Shown here: positions 1 through 9,977 of the stretch, in pieces
Layout: the number at the start of each line of letters is the position of its first letter
How positions within the stretch are numbered: the stretch's first letter is position 1
Assembly: GCA_026627065.1 (NCBI GenBank)
Contig: JAPNUO010000001.1
Span: forward strand, 591,922 to 655,921
Length of the DNA: 64,000 nt
DNA from: Bacillota bacterium
GTDB taxonomy: Bacteria > Bacillota > Sulfobacillia > Sulfobacillales > Sulfobacillaceae
Reading direction: 5' to 3'
Translations under genes and position numbers: made by a program
Notes under the pieces: generated by a model
Told to the model about the DNA's origin: nothing
Databases searched by the model: none
The model's input: the letters and a program-made list of their open reading frames with translations, nothing else

Positions 1-2
1 TT

Positions 3-155
3 ATCCCGGTCAATGAGGTGCCCAACCTCCTGATCGAAGGACGCGCTGCCGATGCCAAAACCCATCTCGGTCTGGTCTATTTTTTGAACGCCCGGGGGTG
101 GATTATGCAACGCGGGCGGTGGCGGCCCACGGAACTGGCGGATCCGCGTCCCTGA
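3..155 (+). CDS. C-terminal end of an unidentified protein (5' truncated)
   Basis: An open frame enters from the left edge and gives 50 residues before a TGA stop, beginning IPVNEVPNLLIEGRAAD and ending in a basic, tryptophan-containing tail (RGRWRPTELADPRP). I do not recognise the family. It lies on the same strand as the small zinc-ribbon gene, about 100 bases upstream of it. It is called coding because the frame is open from the edge and the residue composition is normal. The start lies outside the window. Confidence 0.45.
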   Translation: MPVNEVPNLLIEGRAADAKTHLGLVYFLNARGWIMQRGRWRPTELADPRP

Positions 156-252
156 GGGAAAGTCGCCAGAGTTGGAAAACAACTAAGGCTATACAGATTA
201 AAAAAATCAGCTAAAATGGCGGTAAGAGGAGTGAAGGGAGGCGCCTCAGACG

Positions 253-504
253 ATTTGTGAACACTGTGGGTCGAAAGTCGGCGACGACGGACAAGTTTGT
301 GCAGTGTGCGGCATGTCGTTGGGGCCTTCAGCCGATCGACCTCGAGAAATGGCTAAAGTCATTCCCTTTCGACCTAAGAAGCGCGGTGCAGAGCGTGCGG
401 CTGTTTCTCAGCGTCGGAGGCGACGACCAACATCTGCAACCTGGTGGATTATCGTCATTATCGCGCTTTGCCTGCTGGCCCCGTACGTCTTGCCTTTACG
501 CTAG
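253..504 (+). CDS. Small zinc-ribbon protein with one C-terminal membrane segment
   Basis: Read from an ATT codon, the product is 83 residues: an N-terminal treble of CxxC knuckles (CEHCG at the start, then CAVCG about 15 residues later), a basic linker (FRPKKRG, SQRRRRRP) and a single hydrophobic segment (WWIIVIIALCLLAPYVL) near the C-terminus. This is the usual design of prokaryotic zinc-ribbon membrane proteins of unknown role. No ATG, GTG or TTG lies upstream in frame before a TGA at 232. The AGGGAGG site at 235-241 is well placed for ATT at 253; a GTG at 304 would cut off the whole ribbon and has no ribosome site. An ATT start is rare, so the exact start is inferred. Confidence 0.6.
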   Translation: MCEHCGSKVGDDGQVCAVCGMSLGPSADRPREMAKVIPFRPKKRGAERAAVSQRRRRRPTSATWWIIVIIALCLLAPYVLPLR

Positions 505-520
505 AGTGCGACACTGGGCA

Positions 521-1507
521 TCATTGCCATTCGTGAGCATCGAGGGCGGGTTGTAGGGCGGCGTTCAAGGCCTCACCCAGGACGTTTGCCATATCATCAA
601 TCAGCACGTCAATTTCCTTGGGAGTCACCATCAATTCACTAAAACGAGTCCCCAGCACCTCATCAATCAGCCCTCGCTGTTCGGATGGCTTCAGTTGTTT
701 CAGGATCGCGTAAAAGGTCGCATCGCGGGCCAGTTGATCGGCGAGAACCTGAATCGCCTCCTGAGCAATGCTAATGGCTTGAACCACCGTACAGACCCCG
801 ATAGCAATGACAGGAACGCCGAGACTGTCGCGCGTTAAGGCTTGGCGACGATTGTTGACGCCTGATCCGGGGTGAATTCCTGTATCGGTAATTTGCACGC
901 TGCCCCAAAGCCGTTCAAGATTGCGGGCAGCCAAGGCGTCCACGGCGACGACGAGATCTGGTTGGGTTTCCCGCACAATGCCGCGAATAATGTCTAATGT
1001 CTCGATGCCTGTCGTCCCAAGAACGCCAGGCGCTACCGCCGCGACTGGACGCATGCGCTGGCGGATGTCTTCGGCTACCACCGCTCCCAGATGGCGTGTC
1101 ACCAATAACCGGTCCACTACCCGCGGTCCTAGCGCATCCGGCGTCGCATTCCAATTGCCTAACCCGACCACCAGCACACTGGAGGACACTGTTGAGGGAA
1201 GCAAGCGCGCAAGCTGGCGCGCTAGCTCCGTTTGAAGGCGCTGCTTGAGATCAGGGTCCCGGTCTTTAAAAGTCGGAACATCCAAGGTAATGTAATGACC
1301 ACAGGGCTTTCCCATGAGCTCAGCCGCTGACTCCTCGGCGATCTCCACCTCGGTGATGACCAAGCCCTCGTCGCGCTCTTCTTTCACCCGGACCCCGGGT
1401 ATTTCCCGAGGAGAGGAGCCTCGCACAATGTCTCGCGCTTCAATCGCCATATCGGTGTAGACCTGAATCGGACGAAACACAGATTCTGGCTCGTTCACCC
1501 CGTCCAC
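521..1507 (-). CDS. gpr: Spore germination endopeptidase GPR
   Basis: This 328-residue protein matches the GPR aspartic-type endopeptidase that degrades small acid-soluble spore proteins when spores germinate. The N-terminus carries the propeptide-like stretch followed by YTDMAIEARDIV, comparable to the YSVRTDLAVEA region where the zymogen of Bacillus is processed. The core contains VVGLGNWNATPDALGPRVV and the PGVLGTTGIET and DALAAR segments typical of the family. Length is close to the usual 330-370 residues. It points away from the zinc-ribbon gene (convergent, 16 bases apart) and follows a glycosyltransferase gene on the same strand. Its presence marks the host as an endospore former. Confidence 0.93.
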   Translation of the reverse strand: MDGVNEPESVFRPIQVYTDMAIEARDIVRGSSPREIPGVRVKEERDEGLVITEVEIAEESAAELMGKPCGHYITLDVPTFKDRDPDLKQRLQTELARQLARLLPSTVSSSVLVVGLGNWNATPDALGPRVVDRLLVTRHLGAVVAEDIRQRMRPVAAVAPGVLGTTGIETLDIIRGIVRETQPDLVVAVDALAARNLERLWGSVQITDTGIHPGSGVNNRRQALTRDSLGVPVIAIGVCTVVQAISIAQEAIQVLADQLARDATFYAILKQLKPSEQRGLIDEVLGTRFSELMVTPKEIDVLIDDMANVLGEALNAALQPALDAHEWQ

Positions 1508-1564
1508 CTCCTGGTCATTTCGGTAGGAGACATCGCGAGGTAGCCTGACCCAGCATGCCCTTTG

Positions 1565-2323
1565 TTATGCAGGGCCTTCGAGGGAGGCCTTGCGGGGCGA
1601 TAGGCGTCGGAGCCCCAGGGGCATGCGAAATACCCGATTGGCTTGACGCCAACTCAACATTCCATCTTGCACCATACTGGTCAACACTTGCCATTGACGC
1701 ACCTTCGCCGCGCGATAGTGGAGCAGGGGATCGTAGGCGCTGGGCGCTTGCGGCAGGCCCGCCACGAGAGTTGCTTGTGCGATGGTGAGGGAGCCCGGCG
1801 GTACCCCGAAGTATCCGTAGCTAGCGGCGCCAATCCCGTAAAAGCCGTTGCCGAGATACACTTCGTTCAAATACAAGCTTAAAATCTCCCGCTTCGAGTA
1901 CAACGCGGTCAACATGACGGCCAAGAGGGCTTCCGAGATTTTGCGCCGAAACGTCTTCTGGGGCGACAGCAAGGTGTCGCGCACCAGCTGCTGGGTGAGC
2001 GTGCTGCCTCCCTCGACCAATTGGTGGTACCGGAGATCCACCAGCAACGACCGCGCGATGCCTTCAAAGCTCACGCCGAGATTGGAGTAGAAGGTGCGAT
2101 CCTCCGTGGCGATGAGGGCGCGCACCAACCATGGCGACACCTGAGTTACGCTCGTCCACCGGCCACCTTCCCGCTCTTCCCGCAAGCGAACCAGTTTGGG
2201 CAGGGCGATGATGCGGGACCAATGGGATTGGTAAAATCCCGCCACTGGTATGGCGCTAAGAGCCCACAAGAGTCCCAACACCGCTCCCACGCGCTGGAGG
2301 TTCCAGCGACCCCGTCGCGGCAC
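1565..2323 (-). CDS. Monofunctional peptidoglycan glycosyltransferase (GT51)
   Basis: The product (252 residues, GTG start) has an N-terminal membrane anchor (VGAVLGLLWALSAIPVAGFY, about residues 11-30) and one GT51 transglycosylase domain. Visible family motifs are ATEDRTFYSNLGVS with the catalytic glutamate, EGGSTLTQQLVRD, KISEALLAVMLTALYSKREI and LYLNEVYLGNGFYGIGAAS. No transpeptidase domain follows, so it polymerises lipid II glycan strands without cross-linking. It sits between gpr and the divergent SpoVB/MurJ-type flippase, so a role in spore cortex or cell wall synthesis is plausible but inferred. The start codon is 48 bases from the divergent gene's ATG. Confidence 0.88.
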   Translation of the reverse strand: MPRRGRWNLQRVGAVLGLLWALSAIPVAGFYQSHWSRIIALPKLVRLREEREGGRWTSVTQVSPWLVRALIATEDRTFYSNLGVSFEGIARSLLVDLRYHQLVEGGSTLTQQLVRDTLLSPQKTFRRKISEALLAVMLTALYSKREILSLYLNEVYLGNGFYGIGAASYGYFGVPPGSLTIAQATLVAGLPQAPSAYDPLLHYRAAKVRQWQVLTSMVQDGMLSWRQANRVFRMPLGLRRLSPRKASLEGPA

Positions 2324-2371
2324 GCAAGATCCCGTCCCTTCTCACATACATGTATGGGGGAGGGATGGACA

Positions 2372-3880
2372 ATGCAACCACGTGCCCGAAAAACTTTATG
2401 GTGGGGCACTTTGACTTTGACGTCCGCAGCCCTCATCTCCCGCGGCCTGGGGCTAATCTACCGGATTTTGCTGGCCCGCTTCCTCGGCAGCGAAGGCCTC
2501 GGCCAATTCCAGATGGTCTTCCCCTTTTACGTGACCTTAGTCACATTAGCCGTCGCCGGCACGCCAGTTGCAGTCTCGCAAATTGTCGCCGAAGACAGAG
2601 CCCCCGCGGGGCGCGTGTTGCGCATTGCCACCCTCATAGTCCTAACGATTAGCGTGCCCTTAATGGTACTGACTTTAGCAGGGGCACGCCCGCTTGCCAC
2701 ACTCCTTTATCACGACGCCACGTTTGCTCCCTTTCTCGCCGCGCTGGCGCCGGCGCTCATTGCGGTGGCGTTTTCCAGTGTATTGCGCGGTTACTTTATC
2801 GGTCTTCAGGAAATGGAATATCCGGCCCTTTCCCAGGTAGCCGAGCAATTGGTGCGAGTCGCCATTCTCTTCACCCTGATTAACGTCGTCGGCGAACGCC
2901 TACTGGTCGACAACCCTCCGCTGATTGCCGTGCTTCTAATCCCCCTCGGGGAAGGGGTCAGCTTAGCCGTTTTGTTGCTCGGGTATCGTCGATGGCGTCC
3001 CGCCCAGACGCCGGAACCCCCACAGCCGTTCAGCCTGGCGCCCGCCATCCTTCGCCTTTCCATCCCCGTGACGTTAAGCCGCCTCTTGGGATCCCTCATT
3101 GGGGTGATCGAAGCCTCGCTCATCCCCTTGCGGCTGGAAATGTCGGGCATGTCGCGCGCCGCTGCGCTCAGTTACTTTGGACAACTCACCGGCATGGCTT
3201 TACCCCTCATTCTTTTCCCGACGGCGTTAACCGTGTCCCTGTCGACCAATCTGATTCCCGCCATCGCCGAAGCGACCAGCCGTGGACACCATGAACAGGC
3301 TCACCGGGATATCGTCGATAGTGTGCGCGCAACGGCGCTTTTGACGGTGCCGGTGACATTCGTGCTGCTAACCCTAGGACTCCCGTTAGACGACCTCTTT
3401 TTTCACGCCCACGTTTCTCCGGCCGTGTTCGTGCCCCTCGTCCTCGGCGGGTTCTTCTTGTACTTCGACATCGCCTTTGCCGGCATTCTGCGCGGCTTAG
3501 GCCGCACCGATCTGCCGCTTTGGAACGACCTATTCGCGAGCTTGATCGAAATCGCCCTAATTTGGGTTTTGGCCAGTCGACCCGGGCGAGGACCGGAAGG
3601 CATCGCCATCGCCATCTCTGTGGGTTTTGCCTTGTCGGGGTTGTTTAACCTGTATCACGTCGTGCGATTAACCCATGTCAAAATTCCTTGGCTTCGCGTC
3701 TTCGGAAAGCCGGTGGTCGCGGCGCTTCCCATTTGGCTCATGACTCCGCTTTGGCAACGCTGGCTGGCGTTTCACCACGCCAATCATCTGGTCACGCTCA
3801 TCACGAGCTTAGGGGTCGCCGCCCTCCTTTACTTTGCCGGCCTCCGCGTCACGGGAACGCGCCTGTCGCGGTTGCTTTAA
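2372..3880 (+). CDS. Polysaccharide/lipid II flippase of the SpoVB/MurJ superfamily
   Basis: ATG 2372 is chosen because a GGGGGAGGG ribosome site ends 8 bases upstream; the longer in-frame extension is antisense to the glycosyltransferase gene. The 502-residue product is hydrophobic throughout, with roughly 14 membrane segments, and opens with TLTLTSAALISRGLGLIYRI followed by FLGSEGLGQFQM, the typical N-terminus of SpoVB-like MOP-superfamily exporters. The length fits SpoVB (about 520). It would flip lipid-linked cell wall or cortex precursors. It is transcribed divergently from the monofunctional glycosyltransferase, which supports a shared peptidoglycan or cortex role. MurJ and SpoVB are hard to separate without a tree. 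Confidence 0.85.
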   Translation: MQPRARKTLWWGTLTLTSAALISRGLGLIYRILLARFLGSEGLGQFQMVFPFYVTLVTLAVAGTPVAVSQIVAEDRAPAGRVLRIATLIVLTISVPLMVLTLAGARPLATLLYHDATFAPFLAALAPALIAVAFSSVLRGYFIGLQEMEYPALSQVAEQLVRVAILFTLINVVGERLLVDNPPLIAVLLIPLGEGVSLAVLLLGYRRWRPAQTPEPPQPFSLAPAILRLSIPVTLSRLLGSLIGVIEASLIPLRLEMSGMSRAAALSYFGQLTGMALPLILFPTALTVSLSTNLIPAIAEATSRGHHEQAHRDIVDSVRATALLTVPVTFVLLTLGLPLDDLFFHAHVSPAVFVPLVLGGFFLYFDIAFAGILRGLGRTDLPLWNDLFASLIEIALIWVLASRPGRGPEGIAIAISVGFALSGLFNLYHVVRLTHVKIPWLRVFGKPVVAALPIWLMTPLWQRWLAFHHANHLVTLITSLGVAALLYFAGLRVTGTRLSRLL

Positions 3881-3937
3881 GAACGCGGAGTGGAAGCCGC
3901 AACGCCGGCCGCGCCTGCGAAAATGCGGGACGCCTAG

Positions 3938-3975
3938 AAAAAAACCTGGCGCTCCCCGCCTGCGGGGGCAACGCC
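3938..3975 (-). terminator. Intrinsic terminator of the hspR-dnaK-dnaJ-clpB operon
   Basis: Read on the minus strand, a GC-rich hairpin (GGCG...CCCCGC / GCGGGG...CGCC, 3948-3975) is followed by a run of seven T (3938-3944). It lies about 185 bases beyond the clpB stop and faces only the clpB transcript. On the plus strand there is no T tract. The stretch 3976-4158 between the clpB stop and this hairpin holds no gene I can support. Confidence 0.75.
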
Positions 3976-4158
3976 CTGGCGTGCTCCAGCACAGACACTT
4001 CTGGCGCACAAGGCGGGGAAACGCCAGCAACAACAAAAGGAACTGCCGCGACACTGACGGCGGCCGGCCGCGCTGAACGGGACAACGCTTCTACTCCACA
4101 AAAACGGTGCCCCATCAGAGTCGAACGGGACCTGCCGGCCGCGTTCACCATTGTTGGC

Positions 4159-6759
4159 CTAACCCACAGCAAGCGGATCTTCAACGAGAAATTGCAAGCT
4201 GTCGCCGCTCTCGTCCACGACCACGTGGGCGCCTTCGGCAATCTCTCCCGCCAACAGCTTCATGGCCAAAGGGTCGGCCAACGCCCGTTGGATCACCCGC
4301 CGCAAAGGACGTGCGCCAAACTCCGGTTGGTAGCCCCGCCGCGCCAGCCAGTCGGCCGCCCGGTCGGTCAATGTCAGCGCCACCCGCCGTTCCGCGAGGC
4401 GCTTTTCCAAATCCTTCAGCTGCAGCCGGACAATCTCTCGCAACTCCGCATCGCCCAGCCGGTTGAAGATGACCACCTCGTCGATGCGGTTAAGAAACTC
4501 GGGACGGAAGGACTGTCTTAGCACCGCTTGGATCATTTGGTCGCGGCGCTCTGGGTCCGATTCTTCGAGGAGAATGTCGCTCCCCAAGTTCGACGTCATA
4601 ATGATGACCGTGTTGCGAAAGTCCACTGTTCGCCCCTGTCCGTCGGTTAGCCGCCCGTCGTCCAGCACCTGCAGCAGGACATTAAAGACTTCCGGATGTG
4701 CCTTCTCCACCTCATCCAGCAAGACCACGGCGTAAGGACGGCGGCGTACGGTTTCGGTGAGCTGCCCGCCTTCTTCGTACCCGACGTAGCCGGGTGGAGC
4801 CCCCACCAATCGCGACACACTGTGCCGCTCCATGTACTCCGACATGTCAATGCGAACCAGCGCATTTTCGTCATCAAACAGAAATTCCGCCAACGCTTTG
4901 GCTAGCTCTGTCTTGCCAACGCCCGTTGGTCCGAGGAACAGGAACGAGCCCATGGGGCGCCGGGGATCCGACAACCCCGCGCGGGCGCGGCGCACGGCGT
5001 TGGCCACTACCGCGACCGCTTGCTGCTGTCCCACCACGCGTTGTGCGAGACGTTCTTCCATGTGTACCAACTTCTCCCGTTCGCCTTCCATGAGCCGAGT
5101 CACCGGAATACCCGTCCATTTAGCCACCACGGCGGCAATGTCGTGTTCGGTGACTTCCTCGCGCAACATGCGCCCCTCATTGGGCGATCGCTCCATTTCG
5201 GCTTGGAGCCGGGCCAGCTCGCGCTCGAGTTCCAGCAGGACTCCGTACCGCAGCTCCGCGGCACGGGCCCAGTCTCCCTGCCGCTCTGCCTGCGCCTCTT
5301 CGGTCTTTGCCTCTTCAATCCGATTCTTCAAGTCGCGCACGCGATTGACCATCGTCTTCTCTTGTTCCCATCGCGCCATGAGGCTGTTGCGCCGCTCGTT
5401 CAAGTTCGCCAGCTCGTGCTCCAATCGCTGGAGGCGCTCTTGGGCCGCGGGATCATCAGATTCCTTGGCCAAGGCTTGACGCTCAATTTCCAACTGAATC
5501 CGCCGCCGCTCCAGCTCATCCAGCTCCTCCGGCATGGAGTCCATCTCAACACGAAGATGCGACGCCGCCTCGTCCACCAGGTCAATGGCCTTGTCCGGCA
5601 AGAATCGGTCGCTGATGTAGCGATGGCTCAAGGTCGCCGCCGCCACCAAGGCGCTATCGCGGATGCGGACGCCGTGATGCAGTTCGTAGCGATCCTTCAA
5701 CCCTCTCAAGATGGCGATGGTATCCTCCACCGACGGTTCCGAGACGTACACCGGTTGAAAGCGTCGTTCTAGGGCGGCGTCCTTTTCGATGTATTGGCGG
5801 TACTCGTCGAGGGTCGTGGCTCCCACCGCCCGCAACTCGCCACGGGCGAGCGCCGGCTTCAGCAGATTGGCAGCGTCCACCGCTCCCTCTGCCTTCCCCG
5901 CCCCGACCAACGTGTGCAATTCGTCGATGAACAAAATGATGCGGCCTTCTGCAGCCTCGATTTCTTTTAACACCGCCTTCAGCCGGTCTTCAAATTCGCC
6001 GCGAAACTTCGACCCGGCCACCAGCGCCCCCAAGTCCAGGGCAAGGACCCGTTTGTCTCGGAGCCCCTCAGGAACGTCGCGGGCCACAATCCGCTGCGCG
6101 AGCCCTTCCACAATGGCGGTCTTCCCCACGCCCGGCTCCCCGATAAGCACCGGATTGTTCTTTGTCCGGCGGGACAGCACTTGGATAACCCGGCGAATTT
6201 CCTCGTCGCGCCCGATGACCGGATCGAGCTTGCCGCGCCGGGCCAGTTCGGTCAAATCTTTACTATAGCGAGCCAACGCCTGATATTTGTCCTCGGGATT
6301 GGGGTCGGTGACCCGCGCCGTCCCCCGGATGTCTTTGAGCGCGCGCATCAGCGCATCCTCAGTGATCGCATAGGCGCGAAAGATTTCGCTGACCGGTCCT
6401 TGGTGCTGCGACGCCATCGCCAGCAACAAGTGCTCGGTCGAAATGTATTCGTCCTTCAGCTCGTCGGCGCGCCGCTCTGCGTCTTCAATGACCGCCACCA
6501 GGTCTTGAGCAAGGTAGGCGCCGGGCTGCGTGCCACTGACGCGCGGCAGCTTGCCCAAGCTCTCCTTCACCCGCCCCAACAGCGGCGCCCAGGGCACTCC
6601 CAGCCGTTCCAGCAACGGGCGCACAACACCTTCCGACTGTTCAATCAATGCAGATAAAAGATGAAGCGTCGTGACCGCCTGGTGCTGAGCGTCGCGCGCC
6701 CGGCTTTGCGCATCCTGCAGCGCTTCCTGAGCCTTGACCGTCAATTTATCGAGGCGCAT
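4159..6759 (-). CDS. clpB: ClpB disaggregase (HSP100 AAA+ ATPase)
   Basis: The 866-residue protein has the full ClpB plan: an N-terminal Clp repeat domain ([18 protein letters not shown] onward), first AAA+ module with Walker A GEPGVGKT near residue 205 and Walker [12 protein letters not shown], a long coiled-coil middle domain (about 400-530, rich in E, R and L), and second AAA+ module with Walker A GPTGVGKT near residue 600 and [17 protein letters not shown]. The middle domain separates it from ClpA/ClpC. It rescues aggregated protein together with DnaK/DnaJ. Its start overlaps the end of dnaJ by 14 bases, making it the last gene of the HspR heat-shock operon. Confidence 0.97.
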   Translation of the reverse strand: MRLDKLTVKAQEALQDAQSRARDAQHQAVTTLHLLSALIEQSEGVVRPLLERLGVPWAPLLGRVKESLGKLPRVSGTQPGAYLAQDLVAVIEDAERRADELKDEYISTEHLLLAMASQHQGPVSEIFRAYAITEDALMRALKDIRGTARVTDPNPEDKYQALARYSKDLTELARRGKLDPVIGRDEEIRRVIQVLSRRTKNNPVLIGEPGVGKTAIVEGLAQRIVARDVPEGLRDKRVLALDLGALVAGSKFRGEFEDRLKAVLKEIEAAEGRIILFIDELHTLVGAGKAEGAVDAANLLKPALARGELRAVGATTLDEYRQYIEKDAALERRFQPVYVSEPSVEDTIAILRGLKDRYELHHGVRIRDSALVAAATLSHRYISDRFLPDKAIDLVDEAASHLRVEMDSMPEELDELERRRIQLEIERQALAKESDDPAAQERLQRLEHELANLNERRNSLMARWEQEKTMVNRVRDLKNRIEEAKTEEAQAERQGDWARAAELRYGVLLELERELARLQAEMERSPNEGRMLREEVTEHDIAAVVAKWTGIPVTRLMEGEREKLVHMEERLAQRVVGQQQAVAVVANAVRRARAGLSDPRRPMGSFLFLGPTGVGKTELAKALAEFLFDDENALVRIDMSEYMERHSVSRLVGAPPGYVGYEEGGQLTETVRRRPYAVVLLDEVEKAHPEVFNVLLQVLDDGRLTDGQGRTVDFRNTVIIMTSNLGSDILLEESDPERRDQMIQAVLRQSFRPEFLNRIDEVVIFNRLGDAELREIVRLQLKDLEKRLAERRVALTLTDRAADWLARRGYQPEFGARPLRRVIQRALADPLAMKLLAGEIAEGAHVVVDESGDSLQFLVEDPLAVG

Positions 6760-7672
6760 GAATCTCCCCTCCTACTTCCTGGTGATTCGCCTTCAACGCT
6801 TCATAGAGCCGATCATCCTCGGCCGTAAACGGTTCCGGAAAACGCAACACCACTTCTAACAACAGGTCGCCCCGGACCCCGGTGCCGCGGTGAGGCAATC
6901 CCAAACCCTTGAGCCGGAGCATTCGCCCGTGATTAGTGTGCCGCGGGATTTTTACCACGACATTTTCACCCACCAGCGGCCGGACGGTGACTTCGCCGCC
7001 TGCCGCCGCCACCGGCACGGAAACCATGAGGCGGCCGACCAAGTGATCTCCCTGTCGCTGAAAACGAGGGTGCGGCGCCACTTCCACGCGTAGGCGGGCC
7101 CAGTCCCCCACGCGCAGCACCGCGCCATCTTCGATGCCGGGAGGAATGGTCACGTCAAACCGCCTCGGCTCGATCACCTGGCCCGACCCCCCGCAGCGCG
7201 GACAGTCGCGGTCGCGCCCGTGGCACACGACGCATTCTTTGACGTCTTGAACGGTCAAATTGACGGTCGTTCCCGTCATCACCTGCTCGAGCGTCACCCT
7301 TACGGTTTCCTCGGGCACGGTCTCCGTACGCGAGGGCCCAAAATCGCGGCCGAACAAGTCCTCAAAAATGGATCCAAACCCGCCAAAATCTTCAGGAGAC
7401 CAGTCGTAGACGACCCGCTCGAATCCAGGCCCGCGTCGCCTCGCCTCATGCGCCTGGTAGCCGCGGCGCATGCGATCGTATTCCTTGCGCTTCGCCGGAT
7501 CCGACAGCACTTCATAGGCCTCGTTGATCGCTTTAAACTGCTCTTCGCCGGCCTTGCCGCTCACATCGGGATGGTACTTGCGCGCAAGCCGGCGATAGGC
7601 TTGCTTAATGGTGTCCTGGTCCGCGTTCTCGTCGACTTCTAAAATCTTGTAATAGTCCTTGAAAGTCGGCAC
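6746..7672 (-). CDS. dnaJ: DnaJ-family co-chaperone with a single zinc centre
   Basis: The GTG at 7672 is preferred because AGGAGG sits 8 bases upstream; the longer frame to 7729 lacks a ribosome site. The 308-residue product has a J domain ([23 protein letters not shown] at residues 34-36), a short Gly/Phe segment ([16 protein letters not shown]), and the two beta-barrel client domains with a C-terminal dimerisation part. Between these, only four cysteines remain (147, 150, 157 and 160, CVVC...CPRC) where classical DnaJ has eight in two zinc sites. It therefore lies between type I DnaJ and type II/CbpA proteins. It stimulates DnaK ATPase and sits directly downstream of dnaK. Confidence 0.9.
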   Translation of the reverse strand: MPTFKDYYKILEVDENADQDTIKQAYRRLARKYHPDVSGKAGEEQFKAINEAYEVLSDPAKRKEYDRMRRGYQAHEARRRGPGFERVVYDWSPEDFGGFGSIFEDLFGRDFGPSRTETVPEETVRVTLEQVMTGTTVNLTVQDVKECVVCHGRDRDCPRCGGSGQVIEPRRFDVTIPPGIEDGAVLRVGDWARLRVEVAPHPRFQRQGDHLVGRLMVSVPVAAAGGEVTVRPLVGENVVVKIPRHTNHGRMLRLKGLGLPHRGTGVRGDLLLEVVLRFPEPFTAEDDRLYEALKANHQEVGGEIHAPR

Positions 7673-7743
7673 CGATCTCACCTCCTTTTTCGGCGACAAT
7701 AACGGGCGAGGACCCAGCCTCGCCCGCACTCCTCATGCCGCGC

Positions 7744-9639
7744 CTATTCGCTTGGCCGAAAGTCCGCGTCGATGACATCCCCCTGATCGCCGCCCGGCGG
7801 CGGAGGTGGTGGCGTGTCTTGGCTGCCCGCCGAGTTCTGCGACTGATAGACTTGCTGGGCTAGCTTGTGGGCGCTCGCTTCGAGCCGCGCCAAGGCACTG
7901 TCGAGCGTCGCCTTGTCGTTGCCGTTCATCGCTTCCCGCACCGCTTGGATCGCCGCTTCGGCTTCGCTCTTGTCCTGGGCGCTCACTTTATCGCCCAGAT
8001 CCTTGAGCGACTTTTCTGTCGCATACACCATGGACTCGGCTCGATTCTTGGCTTCCGCCAGTTCGCGTTTGCGCTCATCTTCCGCCGCTTTTTCCTGGGC
8101 TTCGCGCACCATGCGCTCCACTTCTTCCTTGCTCAGCTGCGTAGACGCGGTGACGGTAATCCGCTGCTCTTTGCCGGTGCCCAAGTCTTTCGCCGACACG
8201 TTGACAATGCCGTTGGCGTCAATATCGAACGTGACCTCAATTTGCGGCACGCCTCGCGGCGCCGGCGGAATGTCCGTCAGGCTAAACCGCGCGAGCGTCC
8301 GGTTGTCGGCCGCCATTGGCCGCTCGCCCTGCAGCACGTGAATTTCGACGCTCGTCTGGTTATCCGCCGCCGTGGTAAATACCTGGCTCTTCCGGGTGGG
8401 GATGGTTGTGTTGCGCTCGATCAGCTTGCTAAAGACGCCGCCCAGCGTCTCAATCCCGAGCGACAACGGCGTCACATCCAGCAGGATGACATCCTTGACC
8501 TCTCCGGCCAAGACCCCGCCCTGGATGGCGGCGCCAATGGCCACCACTTCGTCCGGGTTCACACCGCGATGCGGCTCCTTTCCGGTCAGGCGCTTCACCA
8601 GCTCCTGAATTACCGGCATGCGCGTCGAACCCCCGACCAAAACCACTTCGTCGATTTGACTCTCCGTCAGTTTGGCATCCTGCAGCGCTTGCTTAAACGG
8701 CCCCACACAGCGTTCGGTCAGGTCTTGGGTCAGCTCTTCAAATTTCGCCCGGGTGATCTTCTGCTCCAAGTGCTTGGGCCCCGTCTGATCGGCGGTGATA
8801 AACGGCAGCGACACCTGCGTCTCCGTCACCGACGACAACTCGATTTTCGCCTTCTCGGCGGCCTCGATCAGGCGCTGCAACGCTTGACGATCCCGGCGCA
8901 GGTCAATCCCGTTTTCCTTTTGAAATTGGTCGGCAATGTAGTCGACAAGTTTCATGTCGTAGTCGTCGCCGCCCAAATGCGTGTCGCCCGACGTCGCCTT
9001 CACCTCAAAGACGCCGTCCCCGACCTCCAGAATCGACACGTCAAACGTGCCACCGCCGAGGTCCCATACCAGAATTGTCTCATTCTTTTTCTTGTCTAAC
9101 CCGTAGGCCAGAGCAGCGGCCGTCGGCTCGTTGATAATTCGCAGGACCTCGAGCCCGGCAATTTTCCCCGCATCTTTAGTCGCCTGCCTTTGAGCGTCGT
9201 TGAAATAGGCAGGCACCGTAATCACGGCCTGGGTGATGCTCTCGCCAAGGTACTTTTCCGCGTCCGCCTTAAGTTTGGCCAGCACCATGGCCGAAATCTG
9301 CTCCGGCGTGAGACTCTCCCCGGCATTCGGCAATTCCACGCGGACCTGGTTGTTGGGACCGCTGACCACTTTATACGGCACCCGCGCCCGTTCTTCGGTC
9401 ACTTCGTCAAATCGCCGGCCAATAAACCGCTTAATGGAAAACACCGTGTTTTCCGGGTTCATCACCGCTTGACGGCGAGCAAGCTGGCCCACCAGTCGCT
9501 CGCCGTTCTTGGTAAATGCCACCACAGAGGGGGTCAACCGGCTGCCTTCCGTGTTCAGCACCACGGTGGGCTGCCCCCCCTCCATCACGGCAATCACCGA
9601 GTTCGTTGTCCCTAAATCAATGCCTACCACTTTCGCCAT
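7744..9639 (-). CDS. dnaK: Hsp70 chaperone DnaK
   Basis: This 631-residue Hsp70 begins [20 protein letters not shown] (phosphate 1 loop), and shows [33 protein letters not shown], the adenosine loop [14 protein letters not shown], the linker [12 protein letters not shown], a substrate-binding beta domain and a helical lid. The C-terminus ends [11 protein letters not shown], resembling the usual EEVKD-type tail in Firmicutes only loosely. It folds proteins with the downstream DnaJ and passes aggregates to ClpB. Its start overlaps the end of hspR by 23 bases, so the two are probably translationally coupled. No grpE is present in the operon, which is unusual. Confidence 0.98.
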   Translation of the reverse strand: MAKVVGIDLGTTNSVIAVMEGGQPTVVLNTEGSRLTPSVVAFTKNGERLVGQLARRQAVMNPENTVFSIKRFIGRRFDEVTEERARVPYKVVSGPNNQVRVELPNAGESLTPEQISAMVLAKLKADAEKYLGESITQAVITVPAYFNDAQRQATKDAGKIAGLEVLRIINEPTAAALAYGLDKKKNETILVWDLGGGTFDVSILEVGDGVFEVKATSGDTHLGGDDYDMKLVDYIADQFQKENGIDLRRDRQALQRLIEAAEKAKIELSSVTETQVSLPFITADQTGPKHLEQKITRAKFEELTQDLTERCVGPFKQALQDAKLTESQIDEVVLVGGSTRMPVIQELVKRLTGKEPHRGVNPDEVVAIGAAIQGGVLAGEVKDVILLDVTPLSLGIETLGGVFSKLIERNTTIPTRKSQVFTTAADNQTSVEIHVLQGERPMAADNRTLARFSLTDIPPAPRGVPQIEVTFDIDANGIVNVSAKDLGTGKEQRITVTASTQLSKEEVERMVREAQEKAAEDERKRELAEAKNRAESMVYATEKSLKDLGDKVSAQDKSEAEAAIQAVREAMNGNDKATLDSALARLEASAHKLAQQVYQSQNSAGSQDTPPPPPPGGDQGDVIDADFRPSE

Positions 9640-9913
9640 ATGTCGTCACCCTCGCTTTGGGTCCCGCCGCTTTGCCGGCGTCCCCTAAAATCGCGCGGAT
9701 CCCTGCGGGGTTGATCCCCTGTCCCGCTAATTCTCGGATCCGGATCAGCTGATGGAAGTCATTCTCTGAGTATAGCCGATTATTGGTACTGGTCCGATAC
9801 GGATTAATCAACGCCTCCCGCTCCCACGCCCGGAGCGTCTGGGGCGACACTCCCACCAGCCGAGCCATTACGCCAATGGTATAAACCGGTTCATCCGGAC
9901 CATGAATGGGCAT
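9617..9913 (-). CDS. hspR: HspR heat-shock repressor (MerR family)
   Basis: The 98-residue product has a MerR-type winged helix: [33 protein letters not shown] followed by [33 protein letters not shown]. That is the HspR pattern, a repressor that uses DnaK as co-repressor and controls dnaK operons in actinobacteria and some other bacteria. ATG 9913 lies 11 bases after AGGAAG; a GTG at 9925 sits directly against that site and is less likely. It is the first gene of the unit, upstream of dnaK, whereas actinobacteria place it after dnaJ. The promoter in front contains an inverted repeat, suggesting autoregulation. Confidence 0.9.
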   Translation of the reverse strand: MPIHGPDEPVYTIGVMARLVGVSPQTLRAWEREALINPYRTSTNNRLYSENDFHQLIRIRELAGQGINPAGIRAILGDAGKAAGPKARVTTYGESGRH

Positions 9914-9948
9914 GGAACCAATCACTTCCTCTACCGGATTCCACTCCC

Positions 9949-9977
9949 ATAATAAAAATCTTTCACTTCGCGATCAA
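9949..9977 (-). promoter_or_regulatory. Sigma-A-like promoter of hspR-dnaK-dnaJ-clpB
   Basis: On the minus strand TTGATC (9972-9977) and TATTAT (9949-9954) are separated by exactly 17 bases. Transcription would start around 9942, leaving a short leader before the hspR ATG. Confidence 0.65.

Noticed and set aside
257..556. 99-residue frame starting GTG 257
   Set aside because: It lies in another frame of the zinc-ribbon gene and runs into the convergent gpr gene; the zinc knuckles argue for the other frame.
3849..4241. Minus-strand frame beyond clpB as a possible extra operon gene
   Set aside because: It runs straight through the T7 terminator hairpin and starts inside clpB in another frame.
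3688..4521. 277-residue plus-strand frame across the SpoVB end and clpB end
   Set aside because: It overlaps two real genes on both sides and crosses the clpB terminator; no ribosome site and low-complexity R/P/A content.
7867..9099. 410-residue plus-strand open frame
   Set aside because: It is the antisense shadow of dnaK; composition is rich in R, H and Q and it has no family pattern.
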